From an uncultured beta proteobacterium (GTDB lineage: Bacteria; Pseudomonadota; Gammaproteobacteria; Burkholderiales; Burkholderiaceae_C), in assembly GCA_903945325.1 (NCBI GenBank), contig CAJAVE010000111.1, positions 1-47,861 on the forward strand: a stretch of 47,861 nucleotides of DNA. The letters run 5' to 3'. The position numbers and the translations under genes are program-made. A model generated the notes under the pieces. That model saw only the letters and a program-made list of their open reading frames with translations. It searched no databases and had not been told where the DNA came from. Below are positions 9,452-17,516 of this stretch, piece by piece. The stretch's first letter is position 1, and each line of letters starts with the position of its first letter.

Positions 9452-10033
9452 CTACTTCGCGGTGCTTTTGTTCGCCAGTTTCTGCAATTGCGCCGGTGTG
9501 CCGGACCAGACCTCAAAGAAGCCTTCGGCCTTCTTCATTTGCATCCAGGTTTCCCAGCGCGTCTCGGCCAGCACCGGGTCGGTGATGGCCAATGCCAGCG
9601 ATTCCTGCTCCACACCCAGGCTGAGCGAGCCGCCCGTACCCTTCGCCTTGGCCTGGCGCATGGTGGCCTGAATGGCCTGCAGCTCGACCTGCGTAACGGC
9701 TGGCATGCTGTAGACCAGCCAGCGCCGACCCAGCGCGGGTGCGTCCAGCCCCAGGGTGGAGGCAGACGCTACTGCCACCTGCAGGGGCAGCTTTTTGTCG
9801 ATGGGCGCGAAAGCGCCGGCATCGCGTGGCGTGACCTTGATGATGAGCAGGGGCACCGCTGCGGCTGGCGGTGCCAGGCGCGCATCCACCTGCAGGGCCA
9901 CCATCACTTCAGCGGGGCTGGCGTCCAGCACGGCCCCCGACATTTGCATAAGGCGCGGCAGCGACCGCAGGGGCACGCCGCTGCAGGCAGCCAACAGGGC
10001 GGTGAAGGCAAGACAGGCAATCAGACGTTTCAT
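9452..10033 (-). CDS. lipoprotein of unknown function
   Basis: A 193-aa protein starting at the ATG at 10033 with a clear lipoprotein signal: MKRLIACLAFTALLAAC, the lipobox LLAAC placing the lipidated Cys at residue 17. The longer open frame upstream has no signal and runs into the divergent exonuclease gene. The rest is a mixed alpha/beta sequence with DAGAFAPIDKKLPLQVAVAS in the middle and a Lys-rich tail. I do not recognise the family. It is divergent from the exonuclease gene with 64 bases between them. Confidence 0.75.
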   Translation of the reverse strand: MKRLIACLAFTALLAACSGVPLRSLPRLMQMSGAVLDASPAEVMVALQVDARLAPPAAAVPLLIIKVTPRDAGAFAPIDKKLPLQVAVASASTLGLDAPALGRRWLVYSMPAVTQVELQAIQATMRQAKAKGTGGSLSLGVEQESLALAITDPVLAETRWETWMQMKKAEGFFEVWSGTPAQLQKLANKSTAK

Positions 10034-10097
10034 GGTGATTCGAAAATTGTGATGTTGGGGGAACTGGGGCGCAAAGCCTGAGCGATGATAGGGCACC

Positions 10098-10718
10098 ATG
10101 CACACCCGACACCCCACCCCCGACAAAGACGCCATCGCCCTGCTGCCACCGTTTGAACGCCTGGGTCTGGACCGCATCACCCTGATCCACACGGCAGCGC
10201 AAGCGGCGGATGCCTACGATGAGTTGCTGCAGGCCAAGGCCTGGGGGTTTGACACCGAGTCCAAGCCCACGTTCAAGGTGGGCGAGCAGTCGGACGGGCC
10301 GCACATCCTGCAACTCTCCACCACAGCGCGCGCCTGGGTGTTCCAGCTGCATGAACCCGGGTGCCGCGCGGTGGCGGCTGAGCTGCTGGCGCTGGGTGGC
10401 ATTGTCAAAGCCGGGTTTGGCCTGGGCGACGACCGCAAGCGCATCATCCACAAACTGGGTGTTGAGCCGGCGGGCATTATGGAGCTGAACACCATTTTTC
10501 GCGAGCGGGGTTACCGCAAGGATATGGGTGTGAAAGGGGCCGTGGCGGTGCTGTTTAACCAGCGCTTTCTCAAGTCGAAGAAAGCGGCCACCAGCAACTG
10601 GGCCAACGAGCGCCTGACGGAGGCCCAGCTGGTCTATGCCGCCAACGATGCGTATGCGGCCATTCGCGTGCTGGAGGCGCTAAGCCGGTTGGACCCGGTG
10701 GACCCGTTGACTACTTGA
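10098..10718 (+). CDS. 3'-5' exonuclease, RNase D-like DEDDy fold
   Basis: A 206-aa protein with the four acidic motifs of the DEDD exonuclease family: D52 and E54 in GFDTES, an Asp in GFGLGDD (111/112), and Y180 with D184 in YAANDAYA, which makes it the DEDDy subclass. It carries only the exonuclease domain and lacks the HRDC domain of full RNase D, so it resembles the short stand-alone 3'-5' exonucleases. Substrate (RNA or DNA) cannot be told from the sequence. Its last bases overlap by eight with the end of the convergent nitroreductase gene. Confidence 0.87.
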   Translation: MHTRHPTPDKDAIALLPPFERLGLDRITLIHTAAQAADAYDELLQAKAWGFDTESKPTFKVGEQSDGPHILQLSTTARAWVFQLHEPGCRAVAAELLALGGIVKAGFGLGDDRKRIIHKLGVEPAGIMELNTIFRERGYRKDMGVKGAVAVLFNQRFLKSKKAATSNWANERLTEAQLVYAANDAYAAIRVLEALSRLDPVDPLTT

Positions 10719-11349
10719 CCTCGGTGACAAACAGCTCGCGGGGGCGGCGCACCTTTTTCAGGTTGACCAGCCAGTCGCCGGACTCATCACGGTAACCCAG
10801 CGGCATGATGGCCACGCTGCGCAGACCGCGGGCGCCCAGACCCAGAATCTCGTCCAGCGCCTTGGGGTCAAATCCTTCCATGGGCGTGCTGTCCACTTCT
10901 TCAAATGCAGCGGCAATCAGCGCGGCACCCAGCCCGATATAGGCTTGGCGGGCGGCGTGTTCGAAATTGGTTTGGGCATCACGCGCGGGGTAGCTGTTGA
11001 GCAGCATCTGGCGGTAGTTTTCCCAGCCCTCGTTGGTGCCACCGCGCTGTGCGTTGGTCATGTCAAACATGGCGTTGATGCGCTCGGCGGTGTAGGTGTC
11101 CCAGGCGGCAAACACCAGCAGGTGTGAGCAGTCGGTGATCTGGCCCTGGCCCCAGGCCTTGGGCTTGATCTGCTCGCGCACCGCTGTGCTGGTGACCACA
11201 ATGATCTCGAACGGCTGCAGGCCGCTGGAGGTGGGCGCCAGGCGGGCGGCCTCCAGAATGCGATCGACCTTTTCCTGGGGAACTGCCTTGGCGGGGTTCA
11301 TTTTTTTGGTGGCGTAGCGCCATTCGAGCTTTTGCAGCAGTTCAGACAT
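10711..11349 (-). CDS. nitroreductase-family NAD(P)H-dependent flavoprotein
   Basis: A 212-aa FMN-dependent oxidoreductase of the nitroreductase family (NfsB/YdgI-like). Seen are the N-terminal RYATKKMNP, the FMN-binding EAARLAPTSSGLQPFE, the central AARQAYIGLGAALIAAA helix, and the C-terminal MPLGYRDES. Such enzymes reduce nitroaromatics, quinones or enones with NAD(P)H; the natural substrate is not evident. It converges on the exonuclease gene and is divergent from the exported esterase gene, with 118 bases between the starts. Confidence 0.9.
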   Translation of the reverse strand: MSELLQKLEWRYATKKMNPAKAVPQEKVDRILEAARLAPTSSGLQPFEIIVVTSTAVREQIKPKAWGQGQITDCSHLLVFAAWDTYTAERINAMFDMTNAQRGGTNEGWENYRQMLLNSYPARDAQTNFEHAARQAYIGLGAALIAAAFEEVDSTPMEGFDPKALDEILGLGARGLRSVAIMPLGYRDESGDWLVNLKKVRRPRELFVTEVK

Positions 11350-11467
11350 GGTTTTCTTTCGGGGAGTGGCTAGAGAGCGATGGTTGCCGTTTGACAGCAG
11401 ACGCTGTATTTGGGGGCAGAGGGTTATTTCTCAAGCGCAAAATAGCGTTTTTTACAAACGCACCACC

Positions 11468-12319
11468 ATGAATATTCACTGTAACCGCGCTGTGGCCGCG
11501 TTGGGGGCCTTGCTGGTCGCTTTGTACCTTTTTCCCCGGGGCGCAATGGCCGCAGATATGGCCACTGAGCCCGTTGCCGGGCGTGATGCGGTGGTCCATG
11601 CACCGGCCTCTCTGCCTGCCTTTGGCAGCCGTGCGCTGGTGGTGGTGTTGCATGGAGGCCTGGGCAATGCGCAGCGCATTGCCAGCGCACAGTCGGAGCG
11701 GTTTCTGGGTATGCACGCCCTGGCAAACGAGGGTGGCTTTGTGGTGGCCTACCTCAACGGCACACCGGTGGCCCGCATGCTGGGTGCCGACAAGCTGGGC
11801 TGGAATGCGGGCAGTTGCTGTGGCCAGCCCGCCGAGAAGAATGTGGACGATGTGGGCTACATCCAGGCCGCTGTGGCGGACATCGCCACGCGTTATGGGG
11901 TGGACCGCAGTCGCGTGTATGGCATGGGCCACTCCAATGGCGCCATGCTGACGCAGCGCGTAATGTGCGAGACATCTTTGTACGCCGCAGCGGTGGCTAT
12001 TTCCGGGGGGCTGGAAAACGGTGCTACGAATTGTCCCGCTGCGATCGGCAAGCGCATCATGGCCATTCATGGGGCGGACGACCAGAATGTGCCGGTTGAA
12101 GGGGGCAGGGGTGTCAAGGGCTTGTCGCGCGTGGCGTTCAATTCAGAAGCGGCCACCGCCAAAGTGTGGCAGGACTCGGGCGCGGTGTATGACCTGCAAA
12201 TCATTCCCGGGGCCAGCCACGGCTTGGACAGCATCAACGCGCAGCTGGTAAAAACTCAGTCACAAAGCCTGGCTCAAAAAGTGGCGCGTTTCTTTGGCTT
12301 GCTGCGCCCGTCGCTCTAG
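11468..12319 (+). CDS. exported esterase, PHB-depolymerase/feruloyl-esterase type
   Basis: A 283-aa alpha/beta-hydrolase. I place the start at ATG 11468, which puts a signal peptide (ALGALLVALYLFPRGAMA) at the N-terminus; the longer frame from 11348 begins inside the divergent promoter region. Catalytic elements: oxyanion region VVLHGG, nucleophile GHSNGA, Asp in HGADDQNVP and His in GASHGLDS. The NAGSCCGQPAEKNVDDVG segment is typical of the LpqC/PHB-depolymerase-like family, which cleaves polyesters or cinnamoyl esters. Which ester it cleaves is not evident. It converges on a small acidic-protein gene. Confidence 0.87.
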   Translation: MNIHCNRAVAALGALLVALYLFPRGAMAADMATEPVAGRDAVVHAPASLPAFGSRALVVVLHGGLGNAQRIASAQSERFLGMHALANEGGFVVAYLNGTPVARMLGADKLGWNAGSCCGQPAEKNVDDVGYIQAAVADIATRYGVDRSRVYGMGHSNGAMLTQRVMCETSLYAAAVAISGGLENGATNCPAAIGKRIMAIHGADDQNVPVEGGRGVKGLSRVAFNSEAATAKVWQDSGAVYDLQIIPGASHGLDSINAQLVKTQSQSLAQKVARFFGLLRPSL

Positions 12320-12330
12320 CGCAGTGCGCT

Positions 12331-12579
12331 TTAGTGCACCACGAATTCGTAAACCACTTCTTCTGACTCGACCATGTCCAGAATGTCGTTAAGCGTGTCT
12401 TCGTCTTCGGTGCTGGACCAGGTTTCTTCGGGGTCGTTGGAAAACAGGGGTTCGATCGCAATGTCCAGAAACTGCCCGTTGGGCAGCTTCAGTACCGGCG
12501 TGCCTTCGGACGTTTCAGCCAGTTCCCATTCGTCGGGAACCGACATTTCCAGCTTGATGGTGACATTGAGTTTTTTCAT
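12331..12579 (-). CDS. small acidic protein of unknown function
   Basis: An 82-aa cytoplasmic protein with a good AAGGA ribosome-binding site seven bases before the ATG. It is strongly acidic, especially in the second half (NDPEETWSSTEDEDTLND), and starts with a beta-like MKKLNVTIKLEMSVPDEWEL. I do not recognise the family. It lies alone between two plus-strand genes and ends 11 bases from the end of the esterase gene. Confidence 0.7.
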   Translation of the reverse strand: MKKLNVTIKLEMSVPDEWELAETSEGTPVLKLPNGQFLDIAIEPLFSNDPEETWSSTEDEDTLNDILDMVESEEVVYEFVVH

Positions 12580-12738
12580 GGTGTTCCTTGTGGTGTGAGG
12601 CGGCGAGGTTAACCCAATGCCGCTGTGTACACCTGTAATATGACGCTAAACCACAAAAGGGCATTCATGGCACCACTCTTTCAACGGCAGACGAGCCAGC
12701 GGCGTAATGGCCGCATGCGTTAGTACGACGGCCGCAGC

Positions 12739-12936
12739 ATGAAAGTCTCCCGCATTTACCAACCCCGCAATCCCATGTTCTGGCTCATGGTGGCATTCAA
12801 CGTGCTGTCGTGGATGCTGGGCTGGATCACCCACACCCTGTCACTGAACCTGGTGGGAAGCCTGCTGGTCACCGGCTTTGCCATTGGCAACGCCGTGCTG
12901 GGTGCCTGGCTGGCCTGGCGGCTGGTCAACAGCTGA
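12739..12936 (+). CDS. small membrane protein with two TM segments
   Basis: A 65-aa protein with two predicted membrane helices, about residues 12-31 (PMFWLMVAFNVLSWMLGWIT) and 38-60 (LVGSLLVTGFAIGNAVLGAWL), joined by a short loop. The ribosome-binding site is weak (CGACGGCCGCAGC before the ATG). No family recognised. Its end is 10 bases from the end of the convergent glutathione transferase gene. The membrane composition makes it more likely real than a chance frame. Confidence 0.55.
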   Translation: MKVSRIYQPRNPMFWLMVAFNVLSWMLGWITHTLSLNLVGSLLVTGFAIGNAVLGAWLAWRLVNS

Positions 12937-12946
12937 GCGGGTCAAC

Positions 12947-13570
12947 TTACTTGTTGCCAAACCTGGCGTAGTACGCGACGACCGCAGGCAATTGGGCAAT
13001 GCGTTGCATGTGGGCGTTGAGCGCCGGTGCCACTTGTTCCACCAGGTCAGTGGGGATGTGGTCCAGACGGCCGGAGTTGAGGCCGCGCACGTCCACAAAC
13101 ACCTTCAGGTCGGCCACAGTGAGGCGGTTGTCGGCAAAGTATTCGCCTCCATGGGCCTGTAACTGGGCTTGCAACCAACCCAGGTATTTGGGCATTGAAC
13201 TGTTGACCAGCGCCACACGCGCGGCCTTTTGTTCGTCACCCTTCATGCTGAAGCTGGGGCCTAACTTGACGCCGGCTTCTTCCACCACGTACGCCACCTC
13301 ATCGCATAGCAGCGCCTGGTAAGCGTCTGCGGGGTACAGGCCTGCGAGTTTGCCCGCATAGCGCAGCATGGCGTCGCATTGTGTGACCTGAACACCATCC
13401 ACGTGCAGCACGGGCACCTGGCCAAAAGGCACCGTCTTGCGCACTTCGGCAAATTCGGGGAAGGTAAAGCGGTGGTCTTCAAACGCAACGCCGCCAATGG
13501 CCAGGGCCAGGCGAATCGGTTCGGCACGGCCGCCGTGAAAGTCGAAGTAGGAGAGTTTGAGTTGGGGCAT
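12947..13570 (-). CDS. glutathione S-transferase
   Basis: A 207-aa glutathione transferase that conjugates or reduces substrates with glutathione in the cytoplasm. The N-terminal thioredoxin-like domain shows LSYFDFHGGRAEPIRLAL (catalytic-type Tyr8 and the GRAEPIR element) and GQVPVLHVDG with the cis-Pro. The all-helical C-terminal domain has the conserved NRLTVADL N-capping box. This pattern is that of the sigma/alpha-like group rather than the beta class. It is followed on the same strand (upstream by 35 bases) by the Old Yellow Enzyme gene, a common detoxification pairing. Confidence 0.9.
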   Translation of the reverse strand: MPQLKLSYFDFHGGRAEPIRLALAIGGVAFEDHRFTFPEFAEVRKTVPFGQVPVLHVDGVQVTQCDAMLRYAGKLAGLYPADAYQALLCDEVAYVVEEAGVKLGPSFSMKGDEQKAARVALVNSSMPKYLGWLQAQLQAHGGEYFADNRLTVADLKVFVDVRGLNSGRLDHIPTDLVEQVAPALNAHMQRIAQLPAVVAYYARFGNK

Positions 13571-13605
13571 GGCAGGTCTCTGAAGTGTGGAGGACTAAAA
13601 GCGCC

Positions 13606-14661
13606 TTACAGCGTGGGGTAGTCAGTGTAGCCCTTGGGCCCGGGCGTGTAGAAGGTGCTGGAATCCGGCGCGTTCAACGCCGCACCGGCCTTGATGCGCG
13701 CTGGCAGATCGGGGTTGGCCAGGAAGCTGGTGCCAAACGCCACGGCGTCGAGCTTGCCCGCAGTGATGGCCTGCTCGGCTTCTTCAGCGGTGTAGCCCAT
13801 GTTGCCAATCAGCACGCCCTTGTAGTGCGCGCGGGCGATGGTCATGACATCGCCCTTCTGGACGCCGAAGAAGTCCGCGCGCATCATGTGCAGGTAGGCC
13901 AGGTTGAAGGCGTTGAGCTTTTCGCTCAGGAACGTGGTCAGCGCGATGGGGTCGCTGTCCTTCATGCTGTTGTAGCTGTTCAGTGGCGACAGGCGCAGGC
14001 CCACGCGGTCTGCGCCGACCGCTGCAGTCACGGCGGTCAGCACTTCAAACAGAAAGCGCGCCCGGTTCTCGATGGAGCCGCCATAGCCGTCGGTGCGCTG
14101 GTTGGGTGAGTCGCGCAGGAACTGGTCAATCAGGTAGCCGTTGGCACCGTGCACTTCAACGCCGTCAAATCCCGCTGCAATGGCGTTCCTGGCGCCTTGT
14201 GCATACGCGGCCACGATGGCGGGAATCTCTTCTGCCGTCAGCGCGTGCGGCACGGCCTGCGGCACTTTGCCGGCGGGGGTCTGGATTTCGCCTTCAATGG
14301 CCGCAGCGCTGCTGGAGACGGTGCGCTCGCCATCATTCAGGCCAGGGTGCGCTGCGCGCCCTGCGTGCCAGATTTGCATGAAGATGCGCCCGCCCTTGGC
14401 GTGCACAGCGTCGGTCACTTTTTTCCACGCGGTAATTTGAGCGTCGGAGTAAATGCCGGGCTCGGCGTAAAAGGCCGATGTATGGGGCGCCACCATGGTG
14501 CACTCGGTGATCAGCAGACCACCGCTGGCGCGCTGGGCGTAGTACTCGGCCATCAGGTCGTTGGGCATGTGCCCGGTGTCTGCGCGGGTGCGGGTCAGCG
14601 GCGCCAGCAGGATGCGGTTGGGGAGTGTGAGTGCGCCGAGTGTGAGTGGATTGAATAGCAT
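13606..14661 (-). CDS. nemA: Old Yellow Enzyme-family ene-reductase
   Basis: A 351-aa FMN oxidoreductase of the NemA/OYE type that reduces activated C=C bonds and nitro-esters with NAD(P)H. Seen are the N-terminal LTLPNRILLAPLTRTRA, the substrate-binding pair and active-site stretch HGANGYLIDQFLRDSPN, the following TDGYGGSIENRARF, and the FMN-phosphate site near AVAFGTSFLANPDLP. Length and motifs are normal. The GST gene follows 35 bases downstream, so both are probably one detoxification transcript. The symbol is given by similarity to N-ethylmaleimide reductase. Confidence 0.92.
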   Translation of the reverse strand: MLFNPLTLGALTLPNRILLAPLTRTRADTGHMPNDLMAEYYAQRASGGLLITECTMVAPHTSAFYAEPGIYSDAQITAWKKVTDAVHAKGGRIFMQIWHAGRAAHPGLNDGERTVSSSAAAIEGEIQTPAGKVPQAVPHALTAEEIPAIVAAYAQGARNAIAAGFDGVEVHGANGYLIDQFLRDSPNQRTDGYGGSIENRARFLFEVLTAVTAAVGADRVGLRLSPLNSYNSMKDSDPIALTTFLSEKLNAFNLAYLHMMRADFFGVQKGDVMTIARAHYKGVLIGNMGYTAEEAEQAITAGKLDAVAFGTSFLANPDLPARIKAGAALNAPDSSTFYTPGPKGYTDYPTL

Positions 14662-14770
14662 GGTCTAAAGAGGGTGGTGAACGAAGAAAAGGCTGGACGG
14701 TACCAGCCACGGAATAGTCGCTATATGGTGGGGTTATTGCAAACTGCAATAGACAAAAGGCCAGCGCGCC

Positions 14771-15052
14771 TTAAGGCCCCACTTTGATCGCGTTGCCAAA
14801 CGCCACGCGGCCACGCACCATGTCGGCTTCGGGCTTCGGGTCGGCGTAGTACCACACGGCGTCGGTAATCATCTCCCCATTGATCAACAGCGAGTAGTAG
14901 CTGGCCTGGCCCTTCCAGGAGCAACTGGTCTTGTGGTTGCTGAAGGTGACGTATTCTTTTTTGAGCGCGCTTGTCGGAAAGTAGTGGTTGCCTTCCACCG
15001 GCACGGTGTCGTCGCTCTCGGCAATGACGATGTTGTTCCAGGTTGCTTTCAT
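14771..15052 (-). CDS. DUF427-family protein
   Basis: A 93-aa protein of the DUF427 family, beginning MKATWNNIVIAESDDT and containing the family core VEGNHYFP and KTSCSWKGQASYY. The open frame extends upstream to 15349, but that part overlaps the methyltransferase gene in another frame and the family starts at this ATG (15052). Function of the family is not established. It lies between the Old Yellow Enzyme and methyltransferase genes on the same strand, 28 bases after the latter. Confidence 0.85.
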   Translation of the reverse strand: MKATWNNIVIAESDDTVPVEGNHYFPTSALKKEYVTFSNHKTSCSWKGQASYYSLLINGEMITDAVWYYADPKPEADMVRGRVAFGNAIKVGP

Positions 15053-15080
15053 GGTTTGGGTCTCTTGGGGTTGAACCTGA

Positions 15081-15713
15081 CTATATCGCGCCGTTTGCCA
15101 TGGCCTCGCCCCAGTAGTGGAAACTGAAGGGCCGCGGCCCGCGCAAGTAACGGGTTTGCAGGTCTGGAAGGGTAAAGCCCGCTTCGATGAGCAGCTCTGC
15201 AATGTCGCGCCCGAGCTGACAGCCGCCCGCGACCGGGTTCCACAGCGGTTGCAAACGCGTTTGCCATCGCTGCACTGACCCATCGGGCGCGCGCCCATGC
15301 TCGCAATACAGCAGTCTGCCGTCGGGTGCCAGCACGCGCCGCATCTCAAGCAGCGCGGCTTGCGGGTTGGGGATGGTGCACAGCGTGTAGGTTATGACTA
15401 CGGTGTCATAGCTTGCGTCGGGCAGCGGAATTTTTTCGGCCGACACGCTCACCAGATCCACGCGCAGGCCAGACTGTGCAATGCGCTCCTGGGCCAAAGG
15501 GTGGAACTGCAGGCCGGGGTCCAGCCCGGTGATGTGGGTGACCAGGCTCTTGTCGTAATAGCGCATGTTCAAGCCGGTGCCAATGCCCACCTCCAGCACG
15601 CGCCCGCGAGCCCGTGGCACTACCAACTGCCGCATGCGCCCCATCATGGGCATGCCGCAAACAAGGTCCAGCGCCGTGGGCAGGATGTGGCGTTCGTACC
15701 AGTTGGCGCTCAT
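15081..15713 (-). CDS. class I SAM-dependent methyltransferase
   Basis: A 210-aa Rossmann-fold methyltransferase. Motif I is LEVGIGTGLNM, the acidic end of strand 2 is in HITGLDPG, and motif IV/post-motif regions are ASYDTVVITYTLCTI and RVLAPDGRLLYCEHGRA. The pattern is UbiE/METTL7-like; the tail RPFSFHYWGEA resembles small membrane-associated family members. Substrate unknown. Its ATG overlaps the stop of the preceding membrane-protein gene (ATGA), so the two are translationally coupled. Confidence 0.87.
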   Translation of the reverse strand: MSANWYERHILPTALDLVCGMPMMGRMRQLVVPRARGRVLEVGIGTGLNMRYYDKSLVTHITGLDPGLQFHPLAQERIAQSGLRVDLVSVSAEKIPLPDASYDTVVITYTLCTIPNPQAALLEMRRVLAPDGRLLYCEHGRAPDGSVQRWQTRLQPLWNPVAGGCQLGRDIAELLIEAGFTLPDLQTRYLRGPRPFSFHYWGEAMANGAI

Positions 15714-16069
15714 ACCTGGGTGCCGGCTTTGCGCTTGATTTCGTCGCGGATCTCGCCCAGGGTTGGTTGCGCGCCGGGCGCTGGTGCGTCGGGTGTGGGC
15801 GGCGACGGGGGGCTGGCTGTGACCTTGGATGGAGCCTTGGCGCGTTTGGCCTGGGCGAAGTGGTGCAGACCCAGCAGCACGGCCCCGGCTGCAAAAGAAA
15901 ACCAGCCCGCAGGACGCAGGGCATTGGCATACGCCGCCAAAAGGGCAGACGGGCCCAGCAGCATGGGGCTGCTCAGCAGCACCAGTCCCAGCAGGCACAG
16001 CGCCCAGCCCTTGGCCCGCATGGTGTTGAAGGCGCTGGTTTTGCGCGCGGGGGTGTCAGACTGGGCCAT
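15710..16069 (-). CDS. small membrane protein, same module as the Mrr-like protein's N-terminus
   Basis: A 119-aa protein with two TM segments (about 22-45 and 52-72) and a Pro/Ala-rich cytoplasmic tail ending in LGEIRDEIKRKAG. Its N-terminal half closely parallels the N-terminus of the Mrr-type nuclease encoded at 23016-23942: both have an R-K-T-x-A start, a KG(W/F)ALC helix, ALRP(A/V)GW or GLRPVGW, and GAVLL-(x)-HHF(A/V)KAK. Here the module stands alone. It is coupled (ATGA) to the methyltransferase gene. Function unknown. Confidence 0.75.
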   Translation of the reverse strand: MAQSDTPARKTSAFNTMRAKGWALCLLGLVLLSSPMLLGPSALLAAYANALRPAGWFSFAAGAVLLGLHHFAQAKRAKAPSKVTASPPSPPTPDAPAPGAQPTLGEIRDEIKRKAGTQV

Positions 16070-16138
16070 AGGTTCGGTTTTGGTTGGTACTGCCCAGGGT
16101 GCACAAGGGCTGTTGGCAGTGTAACTTGAAGCAAAAAT

Positions 16139-16188
16139 GGCCTACAAACCTCGTGGAATATGCGCAAGAAGCTATAAAAATAATAGCA
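16139..16188 (+). repeat. interspersed ~50-bp repeat, copy C
   Basis: Starts GGCCTACAAACCTCGTGGAA, then TATGCGCAAGAAGC and the hairpin GCTAT-aaaaata-ATAGC. It lies between divergent genes, so it cannot only be a 3'-end element. Confidence 0.85.
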
Positions 16189-16268
16189 GTTATGCAAAAC
16201 CACTCACTTTAAAAATTGGCCAGTGGGGTCGTGTTGCCGCTCTCTCACCGAGAAAGTCGAACACTGAT

Positions 16269-16309
16269 ATGTAAATAATATTTGACATGTAGTAAAAAAA
16301 TATTACATT
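16269..16309 (+). promoter_or_regulatory. sigma70-type promoter inside an inverted repeat, for the membrane/HTH operon
   Basis: TTGACA at 16282-16287 and TACATT at 16304-16309 are spaced 16 bases apart, about 35 bases before the ATG at 16344, in a strikingly AT-rich patch. ATGTAAATAATATT (16269-16282) and AATATTACAT (16299-16308) form an imperfect inverted repeat that brackets the promoter. This fits repression by the HTH protein encoded second in the operon (inference). Confidence 0.5.
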
Positions 16310-16343
16310 TAGTCCAACTTATTTGACTCAAAGGAAACCCGCC

Positions 16344-16769
16344 ATGTCTTTCCGTGAAAAAAGCGATTGGCTCAGTTTTGCTTCGCTGTGCTTGCTGGCC
16401 ATCTACTTCTTCGAGATCGGTCGCGGCTTGGTCCTGGGGGGTCAAGGCGGCGGGCCGTATTACTACTTCACGCTGTTTTGGGTACTGGTCGGGGCGCTTG
16501 TGGTGATTCAGGTGGTGACGCACACCGTGCTGGCCATGCGCTCACCGCGCGACGCGAAAATGCCCTTGGACGAGCGCGAGCGTCTGATCCACCTGCGCGC
16601 CACGCCACCGGCCTACTTTGTGCTGCTGGTGGGGGCGTTTCTGACCATCGGCACCATGCACATGGGTTTCAGCGTCTGGCAGTTTGCACACTGCATTCTG
16701 TTTGTGATCTGGGTTGCCGAGCTGCTGCGCTACGGCATGCGCTTGTACTACTACCGCCGCGCGGTGTGA
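16344..16769 (+). CDS. four-TM membrane protein of unknown function
   Basis: A 141-aa integral membrane protein; the ATG at 16344 is preceded by AAGGA at good spacing. Four hydrophobic stretches are visible (about 13-30, 38-60, 85-105, 110-130), with a charged loop RDAKMPLDERERLIH after the second. That loop, with DERE near a membrane helix, resembles small DUF2178-like proteins that are typically paired with a YgzD-type HTH regulator. The HTH gene follows after one base, supporting such a pair. Function unknown. Confidence 0.75.
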   Translation: MSFREKSDWLSFASLCLLAIYFFEIGRGLVLGGQGGGPYYYFTLFWVLVGALVVIQVVTHTVLAMRSPRDAKMPLDERERLIHLRATPPAYFVLLVGAFLTIGTMHMGFSVWQFAHCILFVIWVAELLRYGMRLYYYRRAV

Positions 16770-16770
16770 C

Positions 16771-17016
16771 ATGGGCGACAACCACATCACCAACGCCATC
16801 CGCCGCCTGCGCTTCGAACACGGCGAGATGACGCAACAGGCACTGGCCGAGCGTGTCGGCGTGACACGCCAGACCGTGAACGCCATCGAGCAGGGCAAGT
16901 ATTCGCCGTCACTGGAAGTGGCGTTCAAAATCTCGGCCGTGTTCGGGCAGCCGCTGGAGGCCGTGTTTCAGTACCAGCCGGATGCTGCCAGCACCGGTGC
17001 GGTGCCTGAGCGCTGA
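16771..17016 (+). CDS. XRE-family HTH regulator, YgzD/YozG-like
   Basis: An 81-aa DNA-binding protein. The helix-turn-helix is MTQQALAERVGVTRQTVNAI, followed by EQGKYSPSLEVAFKIS, a text-book match to the short YgzD-type Cro/C1 regulators. Start chosen at ATG 16771, one base after the membrane-protein stop; the upstream frame lies within that gene. It probably regulates its own operon through the inverted repeat at 16269-16308, and may sense something through the membrane partner (inference). Confidence 0.88.
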   Translation: MGDNHITNAIRRLRFEHGEMTQQALAERVGVTRQTVNAIEQGKYSPSLEVAFKISAVFGQPLEAVFQYQPDAASTGAVPER

Positions 17017-17020
17017 GCCG

Positions 17021-17491
17021 CTACGACAACCCTGCCGCCTGTTTGGCGTGCAGTTTGGCCGCAATGTATTCGCCATGGGTGACGTGCAGCAAGCCCGCCA
17101 CCTTGCTGATGACATGGTTTTCATGCGCGTCCAGCGTGGAATCGGCGTAGGCAACCTGCCACATGAGTTCGACCACCTGGATCTTTTGGGCCTGCGTGAA
17201 ATGGTCGTTCATGGCGTTGGTGTAGCGGAAGTAGTCGTTACTGGCGCTGGCCGCGTGTTCTGCCCGGGCCAGCAGTTGCTGCATTTCGGCGTCGGTCAAT
17301 GCAAACGTGTGGCGCAGTGCCACCAGGGCCGCGGCACGTTCGGTGTCGCTGATGTGGGTGTCAGAACGCATCACCTCCGCCAGCAGCACCGCAGTGGCCA
17401 GCTGCAAACCGTGTGCGTCTGTGACGGACGAAGCACTGGCGTCGGTGAGGTTGAAAATCTGGGTCAACAGGGATTTAAGGGGGCTCAGCAT
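17021..17491 (-). CDS. TerB-family protein
   Basis: A 156-aa all-helical protein of the TerB tellurite-resistance family. Seen are AVLLAEVMRSDTHISDTERAA, the metal-binding-type acidic segment of the first repeat, and VELMWQVAYADSTLDAHE, the second. The family is found at membranes and near stress and defence genes, but here no other ter genes are present. Its end is five bases from the end of the convergent HTH gene, and it lies 25 bases downstream of the zinc-ribbon protein gene on the same strand. Confidence 0.85.
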   Translation of the reverse strand: MLSPLKSLLTQIFNLTDASASSVTDAHGLQLATAVLLAEVMRSDTHISDTERAAALVALRHTFALTDAEMQQLLARAEHAASASNDYFRYTNAMNDHFTQAQKIQVVELMWQVAYADSTLDAHENHVISKVAGLLHVTHGEYIAAKLHAKQAAGLS

Positions 17492-17516
17492 GGGTTTGAT
17501 TGTGACCGCGTTGTCG

